NCBI GenBank assembly: GCA_003415625.1
Contig: PYIU01000008.1
Span: forward strand, 2,418,001-2,482,000
DNA length: 64,000 nt
Source: Aquanectria penicillioides
Lineage: Eukaryota; Ascomycota; Sordariomycetes; Hypocreales; Nectriaceae
Direction: 5' to 3'
Each line of letters opens with the position of its first letter. The first letter of the stretch is position 1. Shown here one piece after another: positions 37,351-50,783 of the stretch. A program made the translations under genes and the position numbers. The notes below the pieces were generated by a model, which did no database searches, was not told where the DNA came from, and was given only the letters and a program-made list of their open reading frames with translations.

Positions 37351-38640
37351 ATGTCATCGTTCGTCTACACTCTCCACCAGGCGGCCACATGCCTCTCCTG
37401 TTGCTAACCTGAGACTGAATGCAGATTTCTGGCTGGGTTTTCGTGGGCACCGCCGCCATCGTCATCATCGCCCGTCTATATCTCCGACTCAGGATCCAAA
37501 AACGAAAACTATTGCTTAGCGACTGGCTTATGTGCGCAGCATGGGTGGTTAGCGTTGTTGCCACCTCCTTCACTGTTGCGCTGGCGGGACTGGGGGCCAT
37601 CGATGAGGGCATAACAACAACCCTGAGCAACTATAACGGAGACCCGCATAATATTGCATTAGTTTTCAAGGCAAGTTAAATACGAATGGCAACAAAAATT
37701 CGAATCGAATCGAACCGAACCGAATGGACGTGTGCACTAACGATCTTGCAGCTGATCTGGGTGTCTAATATCCCTTTTTGGGCGAGCCTGTACCTGTGCA
37801 AGGCGGCACTTCTCGCCATGTACCTTGAAATATTTCCCGAATTCATGCGGAAACGGAGAATATTTCTGTGGGGAACCGTTGTCTATCATGCTTTTGCTTT
37901 TGTGGCGAGCATGATTTTCGTGTTTTGCATCTGCCTGCCGTTGGAAAGAAACTGGTTAGAATTTGCGAGGGAATCTAAAATGGAGCTTGGCTGACTTTGC
38001 TCATTTAGGAATATGGATTTCGCAACCATGTGTCCAGTCTCGTTGGGTCTGCTGGGCGTCAAGTTCAGCTGGGCTCTTAGTTTCGCTGGCGATCTGTTGG
38101 GTAAGCCCGCAAGTTATCAACTCGGGAATGAAACAAAAGTAACCTATGTGCCAGTTTTTGCTCTTCCCTGGATGATAGTGACGGGACTCAATATGAGGAA
38201 GTCTCTGAAAATCGGCGTTTACTGCACATTCCTCGTCGGTCTCGTCAATATCATCGTTGACCTTCTTCGATTCATTAGTATTATAACATCTGTCGTTGAC
38301 GATGCAGTTCCGATGAATATCATTGGTAAGAAGATGAAGTTTACCTCAGGGTCTCCTGAAAGACCATTACATTTCTGACCCATCTCTAGCACTTTGGAGC
38401 GTTCTTGACACCGGTATCGCCGTCACCGTTGCATGTTTACCATCCCTACGACCATACTTCAGCCGCGAGCGGGCCGCTTCTAAATACGAAAACACAGCCC
38501 AAGTTGCCGGCAACCCGAAAAGACCAAGCCAGTATGGCAGAGAAAGAAATGGAGATAGAATATCCAGAGACTCGTACAACGCAACGCGACTGTCTTTCAA
38601 CTCCAATGAAACTAGCGAGCTAGGATTAACCAATCATTGA
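37351..38640 (+). CDS. Fungal rhodopsin-domain (PTH11-like) integral membrane protein
   Basis: Multi-pass membrane protein of the large fungal family with an 'integral membrane, rhodopsin-like' domain related to PTH11-type receptors. Exons 37425-37670, 37752-37954, 38009-38100, 38155-38325 and 38390-38640 join exactly (963 nt, 320 residues plus stop). A short first exon at 37351-37362 (MSSF) with a GTCTAC donor would complete it; an ATG at 37326 is an alternative, so the start is tentative. Family marks are ARLYLRLRIQKR..SDWLMCAAW (TM2), KLIWVSNIPFW..LCKAALLAMYL (TM3), ERNWNMDFATMC, and LDTGIAVTVACLPSLRP before a charged cytoplasmic tail. The second intron begins with GCAAGT, giving VFK|LIWVSN; a GC-AG intron fits better than any GT donor. 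It lies only 115 bp from the retrotransposon. Confidence 0.8.
37701..37725 (+). repeat. Pentanucleotide repeat (CGAAT/CGAAC) inside an intron
   Basis: Five tandem 5-bp units (CGAAT, CGAAT, CGAAC, CGAAC, CGAAT) lie inside the presumed GC-AG intron of the rhodopsin-domain gene. The tract probably varies in length between strains. Confidence 0.8.
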
Positions 38641-38755
38641 TAGGGAATGGTAGATATACAGCGATAAGATCGTCATGATGATTATTCAAAGAAGATAGTT
38701 TATACGCGGGGCAGTCTATATCCAGAGAATATAATACATGGACATGAATGAATGC

Positions 38756-39138
38756 TGAGTTGGGGTCTAGGGTAATGTGGATCAATCTATCATCAGGTTG
38801 GTCAGGAAGATAAAAGGGACCTTAGAGACATAGGAAATGAATAGATAGTTTTCTTCAATTAATTTTTATTTTTGAAATTCTAAATTCCTTGCATTTAGAC
38901 CCTATTAAAGTCCTAGTGTAGCCCTTTATAATATTACTTTATTTATAACTTTTTGCCCTATTTTCTTTCTTTCTTTTCTTTAAGGGACACTCTAAAGCAT
39001 TTAATTAGATGCTTTAACACTCTTTTAAATTGTTTATAGCTACTTAAAAAGGCTATTTAGTCTTTAATTAAACCTACTTACTCTATACCCTTTTAAGTAG
39101 GGTATATATTTTAGCTAGTATCTCTATCTATTAATACA
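38756..39138 (+). repeat. 5' LTR (383 bp)
   Basis: It pairs with 50784-51166 at equal length. Its outer half (about 38756-38900) keeps original G and C (TGAGTTGGGGTCTAGGG), whereas the same bases in the 3' LTR are A/T. Its inner half is mutated. Confidence 0.92.
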
Positions 39139-41066
39139 TTTAAAGATTATAGTAAGGAGAAGCCTTTAAGTTATTTAAAAAGATATTAAAGTATTTAATT
39201 AAACTCTTTAGTAATACTTTTAAGCTATTATTAAAAACCTAAAAAAATAATAAATAATTAATTATAAAGATTTAAGAATTCTTAAATACTAAAAAACCTA
39301 TTACTTTTATAAAAATAAAAGGCATTAAAATTAAAAATAATACTAAAGGTAAGTAAAGATATTAATATAAATTTATATTTTAAAAAAAGAAAACCTATTA
39401 CTATAATTAAGGTAGATATATAGAAAAATTTAATAACTTAATATAGTGCTAATATATTAGTATAAAGATATATAAAATAAAATAATAATATAAATAATAT
39501 ATAAGTATTTAATTAAATACTTTTAAATATTAAAGTATACTTAAGACTATTAAAAGCTTAATTTATAGATTAAAAAAGAAAAAAGAAAAAAAAAAAAAGA
39601 TTATTTAACCCTTAATTAATTATAAAGAATAGGAAATTTTTATTATTTTTATTAATCTTTAGACTTTAGCTAAAGGGTATATATATATATTTATTATTAT
39701 TTTAATTAATTACTTTATTTATTATTATTAACTTTAAAAAGCTAGTTTAAATTTATTAAGATAAAGCTTTATTAAATATAATATTACTATTCTTTTTCTT
39801 TACTTTTTTTAATTATTTTAATATATATTTTAATTTATTTTATTATTTTATTTTTTTATTATATATATATATTATTTTATTGCAATTTATAACCTTAAAA
39901 GTTAAGTAGCTAGCTTATACTTCCCTATATATATATACTAAAATACTTATTATAGAAATCTTAATAACTATAATTTATTAATGCCTTTAAATAAGAAAAT
40001 AAAAAAAATATTTAATTAAATGCAATTAAACCCTTTAAGCCCTATTAAAAGCAAAAAGGGTTAATATAATTAATAATCTTTAACTATTCTTTTTAAATTA
40101 ATTAATACTATTAATATTAATATTCTTAAAGAGAATAAACTAAATATATTAGCTAAAATAATAGAAGTAATTATTACCTTTATTTAATTGCTTAATATAA
40201 TTTTTAATAAAAGAAATATTATATATTTTCTTAAATTATATAATAGATTTATAATTAATTAAAGAATTATAAATAGTATAAAGGGTAAAGCTTTAATATA
40301 CTATATAACCTTTAAAGTATCTTAAGACATTATAAACTTACTAAAAGGCAATAATTAAATAGCTATAAAGTAAAACCTTTTAAAAACCTTTAAGTATTAA
40401 AATTTAAATTAATTAAATTTACTTAAGAATAAGCTTTAATAAATAAATATAACTTTAATTTAATCTATAGAGTATAGAGTTATCCTTTAGTAGCTTATAA
40501 AGTATGCTTAATTTAATAGAAAAGTAGATTCTATTAATTAAAAGGCTTCTATAGTATAGACTTAAGCTATTTATAATGTTATATTAAAAAACATTATTAT
40601 TAATATTTACTAATAGAAAGGGAAATACCTAAATACCTTAAGAACAATAAGGTATAAAAAGATAATTAAGCTAATTAAGAACTTTTTTAATATTAAAAAA
40701 GAAATTTAAATCTTTTAAATAGAAAGGAAGAATAATAACTTTAGATATTTTAAAAAAACTAAAAAACCTTTTGCTTATTAAAATCAATTTTAATATTAAG
40801 AGCTTAAGTTTTTTAACTTTATTTAAAGCTTAAAAGGGGAGTTAAGTCTTTTTACTAAAAGAATAAAGAAGCTATAAATTAATATAGCCTAAAATATTAT
40901 AAATAAATTATAGAAATTAAAGAGGATTATATACTAAAAGATTAATTAATTAAAAATAGAATTATTATTACTAATTAAGAATAACCTTAATTAAATAAAA
41001 GAATTTAATTATATGCATTTTTATTATAACTTTTATATTAATATAAGTTATAATAGGGATCTAAAG

Positions 41067-41108
41067 TGCTTTTATTATATAAAAGTAAAGCATTTTTTAA
41101 ACTATTGC
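41067..41108 (+). pseudogene. Gag zinc-knuckle remnant (CCHC)
   Basis: Read in frame, a C-x2-Y-x4-H-x4-C pattern is visible (KCFYYIKVKHFLNYC). The second Cys codon is now Tyr, a TGT-to-TAT change of RIP type. It marks the gag C-terminal nucleic-acid-binding region; stops lie on both sides. Confidence 0.6.
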
Positions 41109-43199
41109 CTACTTTTTATAGAAAATAAAAGAAAGGGATTTATAGACTATAATAATAATGCTAGCTTTATTTAAATAAAGCAATAAGAACTCTTATTACC
41201 CTTAAAACTAATATATAAGCTTACTATTAAAAAAGGAATAAGAAAAATAATTATTTTATAGATCTTAAAATTCCTTACCTTTAAGATTTATAGCTAAGCT
41301 AAAGTTATAATAGTAGATAAGCTAAATATATAAAAATAATAGATTGCTAAAAAAAAGAAGCATTTAATTAAAGACTTCTTTAGGTATATTAATTAACTAA
41401 AGTATAGCTCTTTAATGCTTAATAGGAATTCCCTTAAGAAGACCTAAAAACCTAAAGTTAATTGCATTTTTATTAATAATTAAGCTATAAAATCAATTAA
41501 TAACCCTTTTATTGCTAATATTATATTAAAAACTAATGCTATAAAATGCATAAAAGTAGAATTAAAAGAGAAATTAGCTAATTAAAAAAAAAAAAGGGAA
41601 CTTAATCTTTTATTTAGGTTATAAATAGGGAATTTATTAAAAATAAAGAGATTATTAATATTATCCTTAAAGAAAAGGATTAAAATGCTTTTAATTAAAT
41701 GCTTAAAGTTATTTAAATAAAAAGATAAATTTATAAAAAGGTAATAGAATTAAAAGTTTAAATAACTATTAAGGATTTAATTATCCTTAACCCTTCTTTA
41801 GGTAATAATATCTTAAAGATAGTTTTTAATTATATAAAGGGAATAAAAGAAGTTAAATAGATAAAATCTAAACCTTTACTTAAAAAGAGATAGATTTAAT
41901 AAGCTATTAATTTAATTATAATTAATAATCTAAAAGCAATATTCTTAAAGGAGTACTTTAACTATATTGCTAAGCAGTATAGTATTAATAGTGTATTAAT
42001 TAAAAAGGAATCTAAACCTTATTATATACTATTGCCTAAAGAATACCTTATTAAGGATTAGGGAAGTATTAATAAAGTTAATATTAGCTATATAATAATT
42101 AAAAAGGGAAAAGTTATATTTAATTAAATGCATTTAATAATCTATATAAATATTTTAAACTAATAGTATTAAAGAACTTTAGCCTAATACTAAAAACTAC
42201 TAAAAATTTAAGTAAAGTTAAGTAATCTTAATAGAATAACTTAAGAAGCTTTAATAGATTTTAGGTTAAAAGAAAATATTATTTTTAATAAAATAGTATA
42301 AAAATATAAGCTAAAAGTAAAGCCTATAGAAGCTTTTACTATATTTTACTTTAATAATTAAATTTAAATATATAAAGAAGTGAATATTAAGCTATTTCTT
42401 AAAAATATTTAAATAGCATAAAGATTTTATATTGCTTTAAAAGAATATATTTCTATTTCTTTTATTTTAGAAATGCCCTTTATTAAGGCTACTAAAGTTA
42501 TATTTAATTATATATCTTTAAAAGGAAAAATACTTTTATAATATTAATTTAGCTTAATTAAGATTATTATGCCTATTGCTAAAAATATTAAATAGAATGC
42601 CTTAAGAAATATAAAGACTACTTAAGGCAACTAAAGATAAGTTCCTAAAGTTCTTTTAAACTAATAAAATTATAAGGTCTAAAAGAAAATAATAATAAGT
42701 ATTTAATTAAATAATTAAATAAAGCATTAATAAAAATAATAATTTAATTAATAGTTAAGAATTAATTAAAGGTTAACTATATAAAGGTAATAAAAATAAA
42801 AAAGAAGCTATAATTAACTATATATTAAAGAGGGAAAGTAATATTTATTAATATAATATATAAATAAAAAGCTAATAAAATATATCCTAAAAATAATATT
42901 TTATTAAATAGATCTATCCCTAAAGAGGATTTATATTAAAAGGAAAAGAAATAAAAGAAAGTAAAGGGAGACCTTAAAGAGAAGTTTAAGTACTTAAAGC
43001 TCTTAATACTTAAGTTCTTTAAAATAGCTAAAGGATTAAAGCTATATAGAGAAAGACTTTAGAAAGTAATTAATTAAATAAAAGGGATCCTTATTAATAA
43101 AAAGAAAAGTATTCTTTTAGAAATTCTTTATAATAGAGAAGTAGTATTTACTTAAGATTTTAAGGAGTATAAAAGACTAAACCTTAAAGTAGCCTTTTT

Positions 43200-43900
43200 A
43201 TAAATTATTAAGATAATTAAATATAAAGTTTAATAAATAAAAAACATTTTAATCCCTAAAGGATTAAAAAAGAAGGTTATTAAGTTATTAAAAACTTAAA
43301 TAAAAAGAGGAATCCTTTAAAAGTCTTATACTATCTATTAAAACCTATATATACTAATAGTAAAAAAGAATAGTAGACTTTATTTAATTAATTTAGCTAA
43401 AAGATATAATATATATATAATATAAAATAGATTAATTCCTTTAAAAGCTAATAAATTTTTAGCTAAATTTAAAATATATAAAATTCTAACTCTTTTAGAC
43501 TTCTTTTTAGAATATAATTAAATTTCCTTAATAGAGAAAAGTTAAGATTTAATAACTTTTAATATACTATTAGGGCTTCTTAAAATATATACCTTACTGC
43601 AAAAAGGAATTAATTTAATAGTATAGTTCTTAAGGATTATAATTAAAATCCTTTTTAATTTATTACTAAAAGTCTATTAAGCCTTTTTAAATAATATTAC
43701 TATTAAAGGACTAAAGATTAAATATAATAAAAAGGAGGTACTCCCTAGCATATAGAAATTTATCCTAAAGCATTTAATTAATTTAGATAAAACTCTTTTA
43801 AATATTAAGCTATTTAAGTATATAATTTCTATAGGGAAGTTAAAGTTCTATTAATATACTATAGTTATTATTAAATACTTATATAATATAGCTAAAAGGC
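43200..43900 (+). pseudogene. Reverse transcriptase remnant (Ty3/gypsy)
   Basis: Allowing for TAA/TAG in place of Trp, Gln or Arg codons, the frame reads fragments such as VKKNGRLRLI, EKS-DL-TFN, LGLLK and TLLQKG, matching fungal gypsy reverse transcriptases. The catalytic F-[LV]-D-D box is at 43684-43695, where both Asp codons now read Asn (G to A). It is nonfunctional. Confidence 0.75.
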
Positions 43901-44149
43901 AGCTAATAAAAGAAAAAGTAATTAAAATTAATAAATAGAAAAAATACTATAACCTAAAGTAAGTTAAAGCATTTTTAGAAATTATAAACTACTATTAAAT
44001 TTAGGTTAAAAGATATATTTAAATTACTAGACCTTTTATTTAATTATTAAGGAAGAATGCTATATAAATATAAAATAAGAAATAAGCTAATACTATAGCA
44101 ATTCTTAAAGAAAAGATAATCTTTACTTCTATTTTAATAATATTAAACC

Positions 44150-44560
44150 TTTTTAAAGGATTTAAGGAGATTATTCTTATAACTAATATTAGTAAAGAAG
44201 GCTAAAGTATAATATTAATATAAATAATAAAAAGGAAGAGGCATTTAGTAAAGTATAAATCTAATCTTTAGACTTCTATAGAATAAAGGTATAATATTAC
44301 TAAACTTAAATGTAAGGGTATATTATATAGAATTAAATGCCTTTATAGCTATATATATAGATTGCTCTTTATCTTAAAGATAGATTCTTAAGTTTTAGTC
44401 TACTAACTTAATAATAGGGCTAGTAATATCCCTAATGCAATAGTTATCTAATAGATTGGTTATATTCTATTATTTAATTTTACTATTTAATACATTCCTA
44501 AAAATAAAAACAATATAGTTAATAGGCTATTTAAAAAAGGTTTAAAAGTATTTAATTAAA
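44150..44560 (+). pseudogene. RNase H remnant
   Basis: In the frame after reverse transcriptase, ITNISKEG (for the TDASKEG motif), KRKRHLVKY, RYNITKLKCKGIL, LKIDS-VLVYQLN and PNAIVI remain, the succession seen in gypsy RNase H domains. Several stops interrupt it. Confidence 0.7.
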
Positions 44561-44869
44561 TAGATTAAAAGGCTAAGGGTAATATTAAAGAGTTTATTAA
44601 TACTTATCTTAATATTATTAAGATTAAGGATAAATTAATAGAATTAAAAAAGAATTATAATAGACCTTTATTGCAATTAGGGGAATACTTACTTTTATTA
44701 AAAAGGCTAATAGGTATTACTCTATAGAATTACTAATACTTATAGCTAAAGGCTAAAAAACACTTTATAAAAGGTAGCTGCTTATAGATTAGGGCTAAAG
44801 AATAGAAAGGCAACTTAAGGTTAATTATAGAAAAGGAAGATATTTAAAAGGATTTAATTAAATTATATT

Positions 44870-45930
44870 ATATTAATAAAGGGCATTATAATTGCAATAC
44901 TATTTATATACTTCTCTTTAAAAGGTATTATTAATAAAGTATAAAAAGGAATATTATAAAAGCTATTAAGCAGTACTTAATATATTAAATATATATTCCC
45001 TAAAGATTAATAAAAGCCTTTATATTTATTAAGCTTACTTATTTAATAATAAAGATTTATTTTAATAGATAATATATACCTTTTAATAAAGGATTTAAAT
45101 TTATACTAAAAGCTAAATGCAACCTTTATAAATAGATAGAGGCTAAGCTAATCCTAAAATTAAATAGTTACTATATTATAAAATTCCTTAAAAAACTATA
45201 CTATTAGTATAAAATGCTAAAAAAAGTAATTATTAATAATAGAAAAGAGATTATAAAAGGGATTCCTAAAGATCTTAATAGCCTTAGTATAGAAGTTATT
45301 AATACTTTTATTTATAACCCTAAAGTAAATAGACTTATTAAAGGTAGTTATATTACTATAATAAGTTTCCTAAAGAAAAAGGGTAAAGAAAAAGGAAAAT
45401 AGATAAATATTTTACTAATAGCTTTACTAATTGAAAGAGCAGCTATCTATACTTTATATAAAAAATTACCTTTTTATTTACTCTATAAATAGGAGCTAGT
45501 CCTTTCTTTAAAAGTAAAAGTGCCTATATAGCATTTAATTAAATAGAATAATATAACCTTTATTAAAAATCTATTTAAGTAAAGAATTAAAATCCTAAAG
45601 TAAAAGCAAAAAGATATAAAAGAAGCTAGGCAATAAATAACTGCATTCTAAAGGTTAATTACTAATAAAAAGACTAAAAAGAATTAATATAGGCTATATA
45701 AAGAGCCTTTTACTATTAGAAATTTAGTTCTTTAGTATAATATATAAAATCAAAAGGATATATTTTGCATTATAAAGATAAAGCTATATTAATTAGGCCC
45801 TTATAGAATTGCTAATGCATTTAATAAAATAAAAAGTTATATCCTTAATACTATAGATAGAGTTAAGCTTTTTAGTACAATCTATAGTAATTAATTAAGA
45901 AAGTTTATAAAAGATAAGAATAGGTAGTAG
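44870..45930 (+). pseudogene. Integrase remnant
   Basis: The zinc region retains GHYN..Y-LL-RYY; the catalytic core has KIYFN (for the first Asp), VIINNRKEI (for V-DNGPEF) and YNPKVNRLIKGSY (for NPQ-NG--ERGH), so all three acidic residues are lost or changed except the DE equivalents still visible as N/K. The segment 45214-45402 happens to be open for 62 codons. LGPYRIA and the C-terminal block with SNQLRKF at about 45.8-45.9 kb mark the end of pol. Confidence 0.72.
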
Positions 45931-45939
45931 GTAAGTAAG

Positions 45940-48900
45940 GATAATAAAGAGACTTTTAATGTAAATTAAAAAGTACTACTAAAAGTAAAAAAAAAAGGGA
46001 AAGTATTTAATTAAATATAAATTAAATCTATAGAATAGTAGGAATAGAATAAACTTAATTTAAATGCTATAAAAAGCTTAAATAATAATACTATAATATA
46101 TATTTATATTAGGCCTAAAGAGATTATTAAAGTTTAAATTCTAAAAATAAATAGCAATTAATAAATGCAATATTAAAATATAATAAGCAATTAATTAAAT
46201 AATTAGCAATAGCATTAAGCTAAAAATAGCTAAATTGCTATTAAAAGAGAGGTATTAAGGGTTAAAAAAGAGAAAATAAAGATATTAAAATTAATACTAT
46301 ACTAAAAAAAAATAAGCTACCTAAAATAAAGTAAAAAAGTAAAATAAAAAGTAATTAAAAGTAAATAAAAGAATAGTAAAACTAAATAAAACTAAATAAA
46401 AATAATTAAAAATTAATTAAAAACCCTAAGAAAATGCTAAAAATCCTTAAAAATCCCCTAAAAATCTATTTAAAAACTTTAAAAATTATATTAAAAATTA
46501 ATAAAAATAAAATAAAAATGCCTAAAAACTATAGTAAAAGGGTTAAAATCATTTAAAAATAAATAAAAATGCATAAAAAATAGTAGGAAATAAAGTATTA
46601 ATATTTATAAAAAATTTAAAAATTTAAATATATTTAATAGAAATTAAGTTTTAAGGTTATTAAAATAATATAATAATAGCAATAGCCTTAAAGGGTATAG
46701 AAATACTTAATTAATTGCTTTATAGTACTATTTTTTATTTATTAAACTATTATTAATAAATTAAAAACTATATTTAGTTAATCTATATTAAAAAATAAGC
46801 TAAAAACTATTATTTTTATTAATTAAAACTTACTTTATGCTTTTAATTAAATACTTTTTATATTTATTTAATTAATTAATAATTATTAGCTATATTATTA
46901 ATAGGAAAACTATATATAATTTATAGGCAAATAGTTAGCCTAAGAAAATCTACTGCAAAAGTTAATAGTTAAATAAATTTATTAATAGTATCTATATTAC
47001 CTAAAGGAAAGTTATAAGGGCCTTTATAAGGACCCTTTAGTTAATATCTATAAAGAAAGCTCTATTTATATTTAAATTAATTATTTTAAATATAATTAAT
47101 ATAATAGCTATCTATATAACCTAATGCTAAAATATATATATAGAAGGGAATAAAGATATATTTATTATAGGCAGAAACTATAAAAGTATATAATTAAATG
47201 CATTTATAATATATAAGGGGTTATTATATTTAATAAAGGCAATAATAAATGCCTTAATATATTTAGGGCAAATTAGCAATTAAATTAAAAAGTACTTTAT
47301 TAAGTGAGCCTATTCTATAGGGATATATATAGACTAAAGTTAATGCTAAAAGAGAAGATTTACTTTAGAATAAAGTATTAAATTATAAAATAGTAATTAT
47401 AAAATAAACTATTAAATAAGTTTGCAATTAATCTATTTACTATTTTCCTTAAAGGCAATTTTAATATATAAGGGCTAGCTAAATTAATTAAAAGCTTAAA
47501 AGCTATAAATTTAAATATTAAAGTATTGCTAAATCTAAAAGTATTTAATTAATTATTAAATAAAAATAATAGTTAAAAAGCAATATAAAAAGAGGTATTT
47601 ATTAATTATTTAATAGTAATATTAATAGTATTAATTAAAGCCTTATAAAAGAAACTATTATAAGTATACTAATAAATAGAGTATTAATAAAAGAATTTAA
47701 AAGCCTAAATATAGCTAATAGTAAAATTATATATATTAAGGAAATAATTATAAGGTATAAAGGTAAAAGACTTAAGCTTATTGCAATATAAAGCCATTAT
47801 AAGATAAAGAATAAAAATTATAATAATAACTAAAGGTATAAAAGAATTAAAAAAGTAAAAAATAATAAGCTAAAAAAAAAGGAATAGAAAGGGGGGCTAA
47901 TGCAATACTTTTATAATAAATAGAAAATTAACCCTTAAAATTTAAGGTAAAAACTAAATATTAATAAAATTCTTATTAAATATTAAAAAGTATACTATTT
48001 TAAAAAACTTATTAATATTTATATATATATAAATATTAAAATAGTAATTTACTTAAATAATACTAAATTAAAAATAAAAGTATTTAAATTATATTAATTT
48101 ACTTTATATTTATAACTCTTTCTCTCTTTTTAATAATTTTATAGTAAGTTATATTACTTTAACTTTATTTATAATATCTATAAAATACTAATAATCTTTA
48201 TCTTTTAAGTTATAAGCATTTAATTATAAGCTTTTAAACTCTTTATTAATCTTTACTTTATTCTATAATAGGGCTAAAGAAAGTAACCTTAAGTATAATT
48301 ACTTTAAAAGTGCAATTTTTAATATTAAGTAAAAACCTTTATATAGCTAAAGGAATTATTTAAAATAAAGGTAAAATTAAAGATTTCTTTTCTTTTAGTA
48401 AAGAAAATACTATTAAAATATTTAATTAATTATTTAATAGTTAATTTATACTATTTTACTCTTAAATAAATTAGGATTATTAGTTTAATAAATTAAAAAC
48501 TTAATTTATTTTAGGTAATAAAAGCAATTTAGATTTTTAGTTTATTAATATTAGTTACTTTAAAGACTTCTTTTTTAACTTTTATTAAGCCTAAATATTT
48601 TATTATTAAGATCTATAGGATTTATTTAAAAACCTATAAAAAAAGGAAATAGCCTTAAACTTTAGTATTTAAGCTCTTTTTATTACCCTTACCTATAGAC
48701 TTATTAATATCTTTATAATTTATTAAATTAATCTTTTAATTATAAGCATTAAGATTAAAAAGAATAAATAAAAGTAAAAAAGCTTTTTTTATAAGCTTTT
48801 ACTAAAAGGGATAAATATTAAAAAGACTAAATATTTAATTGGTTTTATGCCTATAGAGTTCTAATAAGCAATATATAATAAAAGGCTATTAATTAGCTTT

Positions 48901-50783
48901 ACTTATTTTATTAATACTATCTATTAAAGCTTTTTTATTTAGGATAGATAGCTAAAGTATTTAATTATTTATAATACTGCTAATATCCTTTAGAATAAAC
49001 AAGCTATTATACTTACTATAATATAAAAGGAGATTATAATTAAAATAGGGCTGCCCTATAATTTCTTGGTTTTTATTATATCTATTATTAAATAAGCTAA
49101 AAATTAAAAATATAGCTTTTTAAGTGCTTTCCTTTTCTTCCTTAATATCTATAAAATAGTTAAATTTATTAGAACTTTAATTATTAAATGCCTTATAATT
49201 TAGCCTTTAATTTTTAATAGTAGGTATAATACTATTAATAATCCCCTTTTAGCATTAATGCATTGCAATTAAGTTCTTATTAAATATAAGTAAAGGAAAA
49301 GTACTTAATTAATTGCTTTAAATACTAATTAAATATAAGACTTTATTAGTACTATTATCCTTAATAAACTTAATATTATTAATAGAAAGTTCTTTAATTA
49401 ATATAAGCTTATAGAACTTATTAAAACCTAAAAATCTATTTATATTTTAAGATTTTAAAATAGTTCTTTTAATATTTAATAGCTTTATATTAATCTAAAA
49501 GGTTATTATATAATAAGCTAAAAGGGAATTAATTATTAAACTTTTAAAAATAAATATTAAATTATCCTAAAGCTATTTAATCTTTAGGGCAATAGCTATT
49601 AAATAAATCTACCTTTACTATTAAGCCCTTAATTGCTTTATTATTTTTTAGCTAATAATTTAATTAAATGCTATTAAACCTATAGGTATTAAATAATAAA
49701 TAGATTTTCTATTAAAATTAATAAATCTACTAAAGTTATTATTACCTTAAGTAATAATAAAGAAGAAGGTTTTAAATAAGCCTTAAACTGCTAAAGTTAA
49801 AGCATTAAAGCAACTTGCCTTTATAGTTTATACCTTAAGTTTAAGACTTTTGCCCTTAAATCTATTATTAAGCCTAAACTAATAATTAAATCTATTTAGC
49901 CTTTATATAAGTTGCTTATTAGCTTATTAATTTATATAAGCATTATTTAATTAAGTGCATTTAAAAAAGAAATTTAAATTAATTAAAATATACTTATTTA
50001 TTTTAATGTATTTAATTAAATATTTATTAACTTTTTAGGCAAAAGGCAAGTAATTAAATTAATTTAATTAATTTAATAAATACTTTTATTTAAATTAGCT
50101 ATTTTATAGCAATTTAATTAAATAGACTTAAATTTATTTATTACTAAAAATAATAAATAAAGTTTTTATAAGCACTTTATATTGCTTTTATTAGTTCTTT
50201 AATTAGCTAAATATATAGTAAGAAAAAGGAATTATACTATAATTATTAATACTATAATTAAAAATATTATTAATATTACTATTTAAACTTAATAAGGTAA
50301 TTATAATTTAAACTATATTGCTTTTACTAAAAGAAAGATAATTACTAAAATTAAATAAATAAATTTACCTTAAATTAATTAATAAGCTATTTTTAAACTT
50401 TTTTAAATAAAAAGCTAAATCTTTTATATATTAAAAGAATTAATTTTAATAAATTAATAAAATAAAATTATAACTATTGCTTATAAGCTATTTAAACTTT
50501 TAATTTCTATTTATTAATTTTATATTAATTAATACTATAATTAAAAATTATATTATAAAGAAAAGTAATAATAAAGTTAAAATAAAAAGATTAAATATTA
50601 AAAGCAAAATAAATTATAAAGGAAAATAATAATAAATTAAATAATAAATTATAAATATAAAGCATTTAATTAAATGCTTTTTTTAAGATTTTCTTTATAT
50701 TTAAATAGATTAAGCTTAAAGTTTTCCTTTTATATTATACCTTTAGTTTACTTAAAAGCAAGCATTAAAGCATTAAAAAGAAA
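45940..50783. other. Unexplained 4.8 kb between integrase and the 3' LTR
   Basis: Ordinary gypsy elements reach the 3' LTR soon after integrase; here 4.8 kb intervene. The plus strand is A/purine-rich from about 39.7 to 47.9 kb but T/pyrimidine-rich from about 48.1 to 50.7 kb. A flip of this kind is expected if the last 2.6 kb carried a gene on the minus strand. I could not recognise a protein family in any frame through the mutations. A nested second element is the main alternative. Confidence 0.5.

Noticed and set aside
45214..45402. 62-codon open frame as a real small gene
   Set aside because: It is an accidentally open piece of the mutated integrase core of the retrotransposon.
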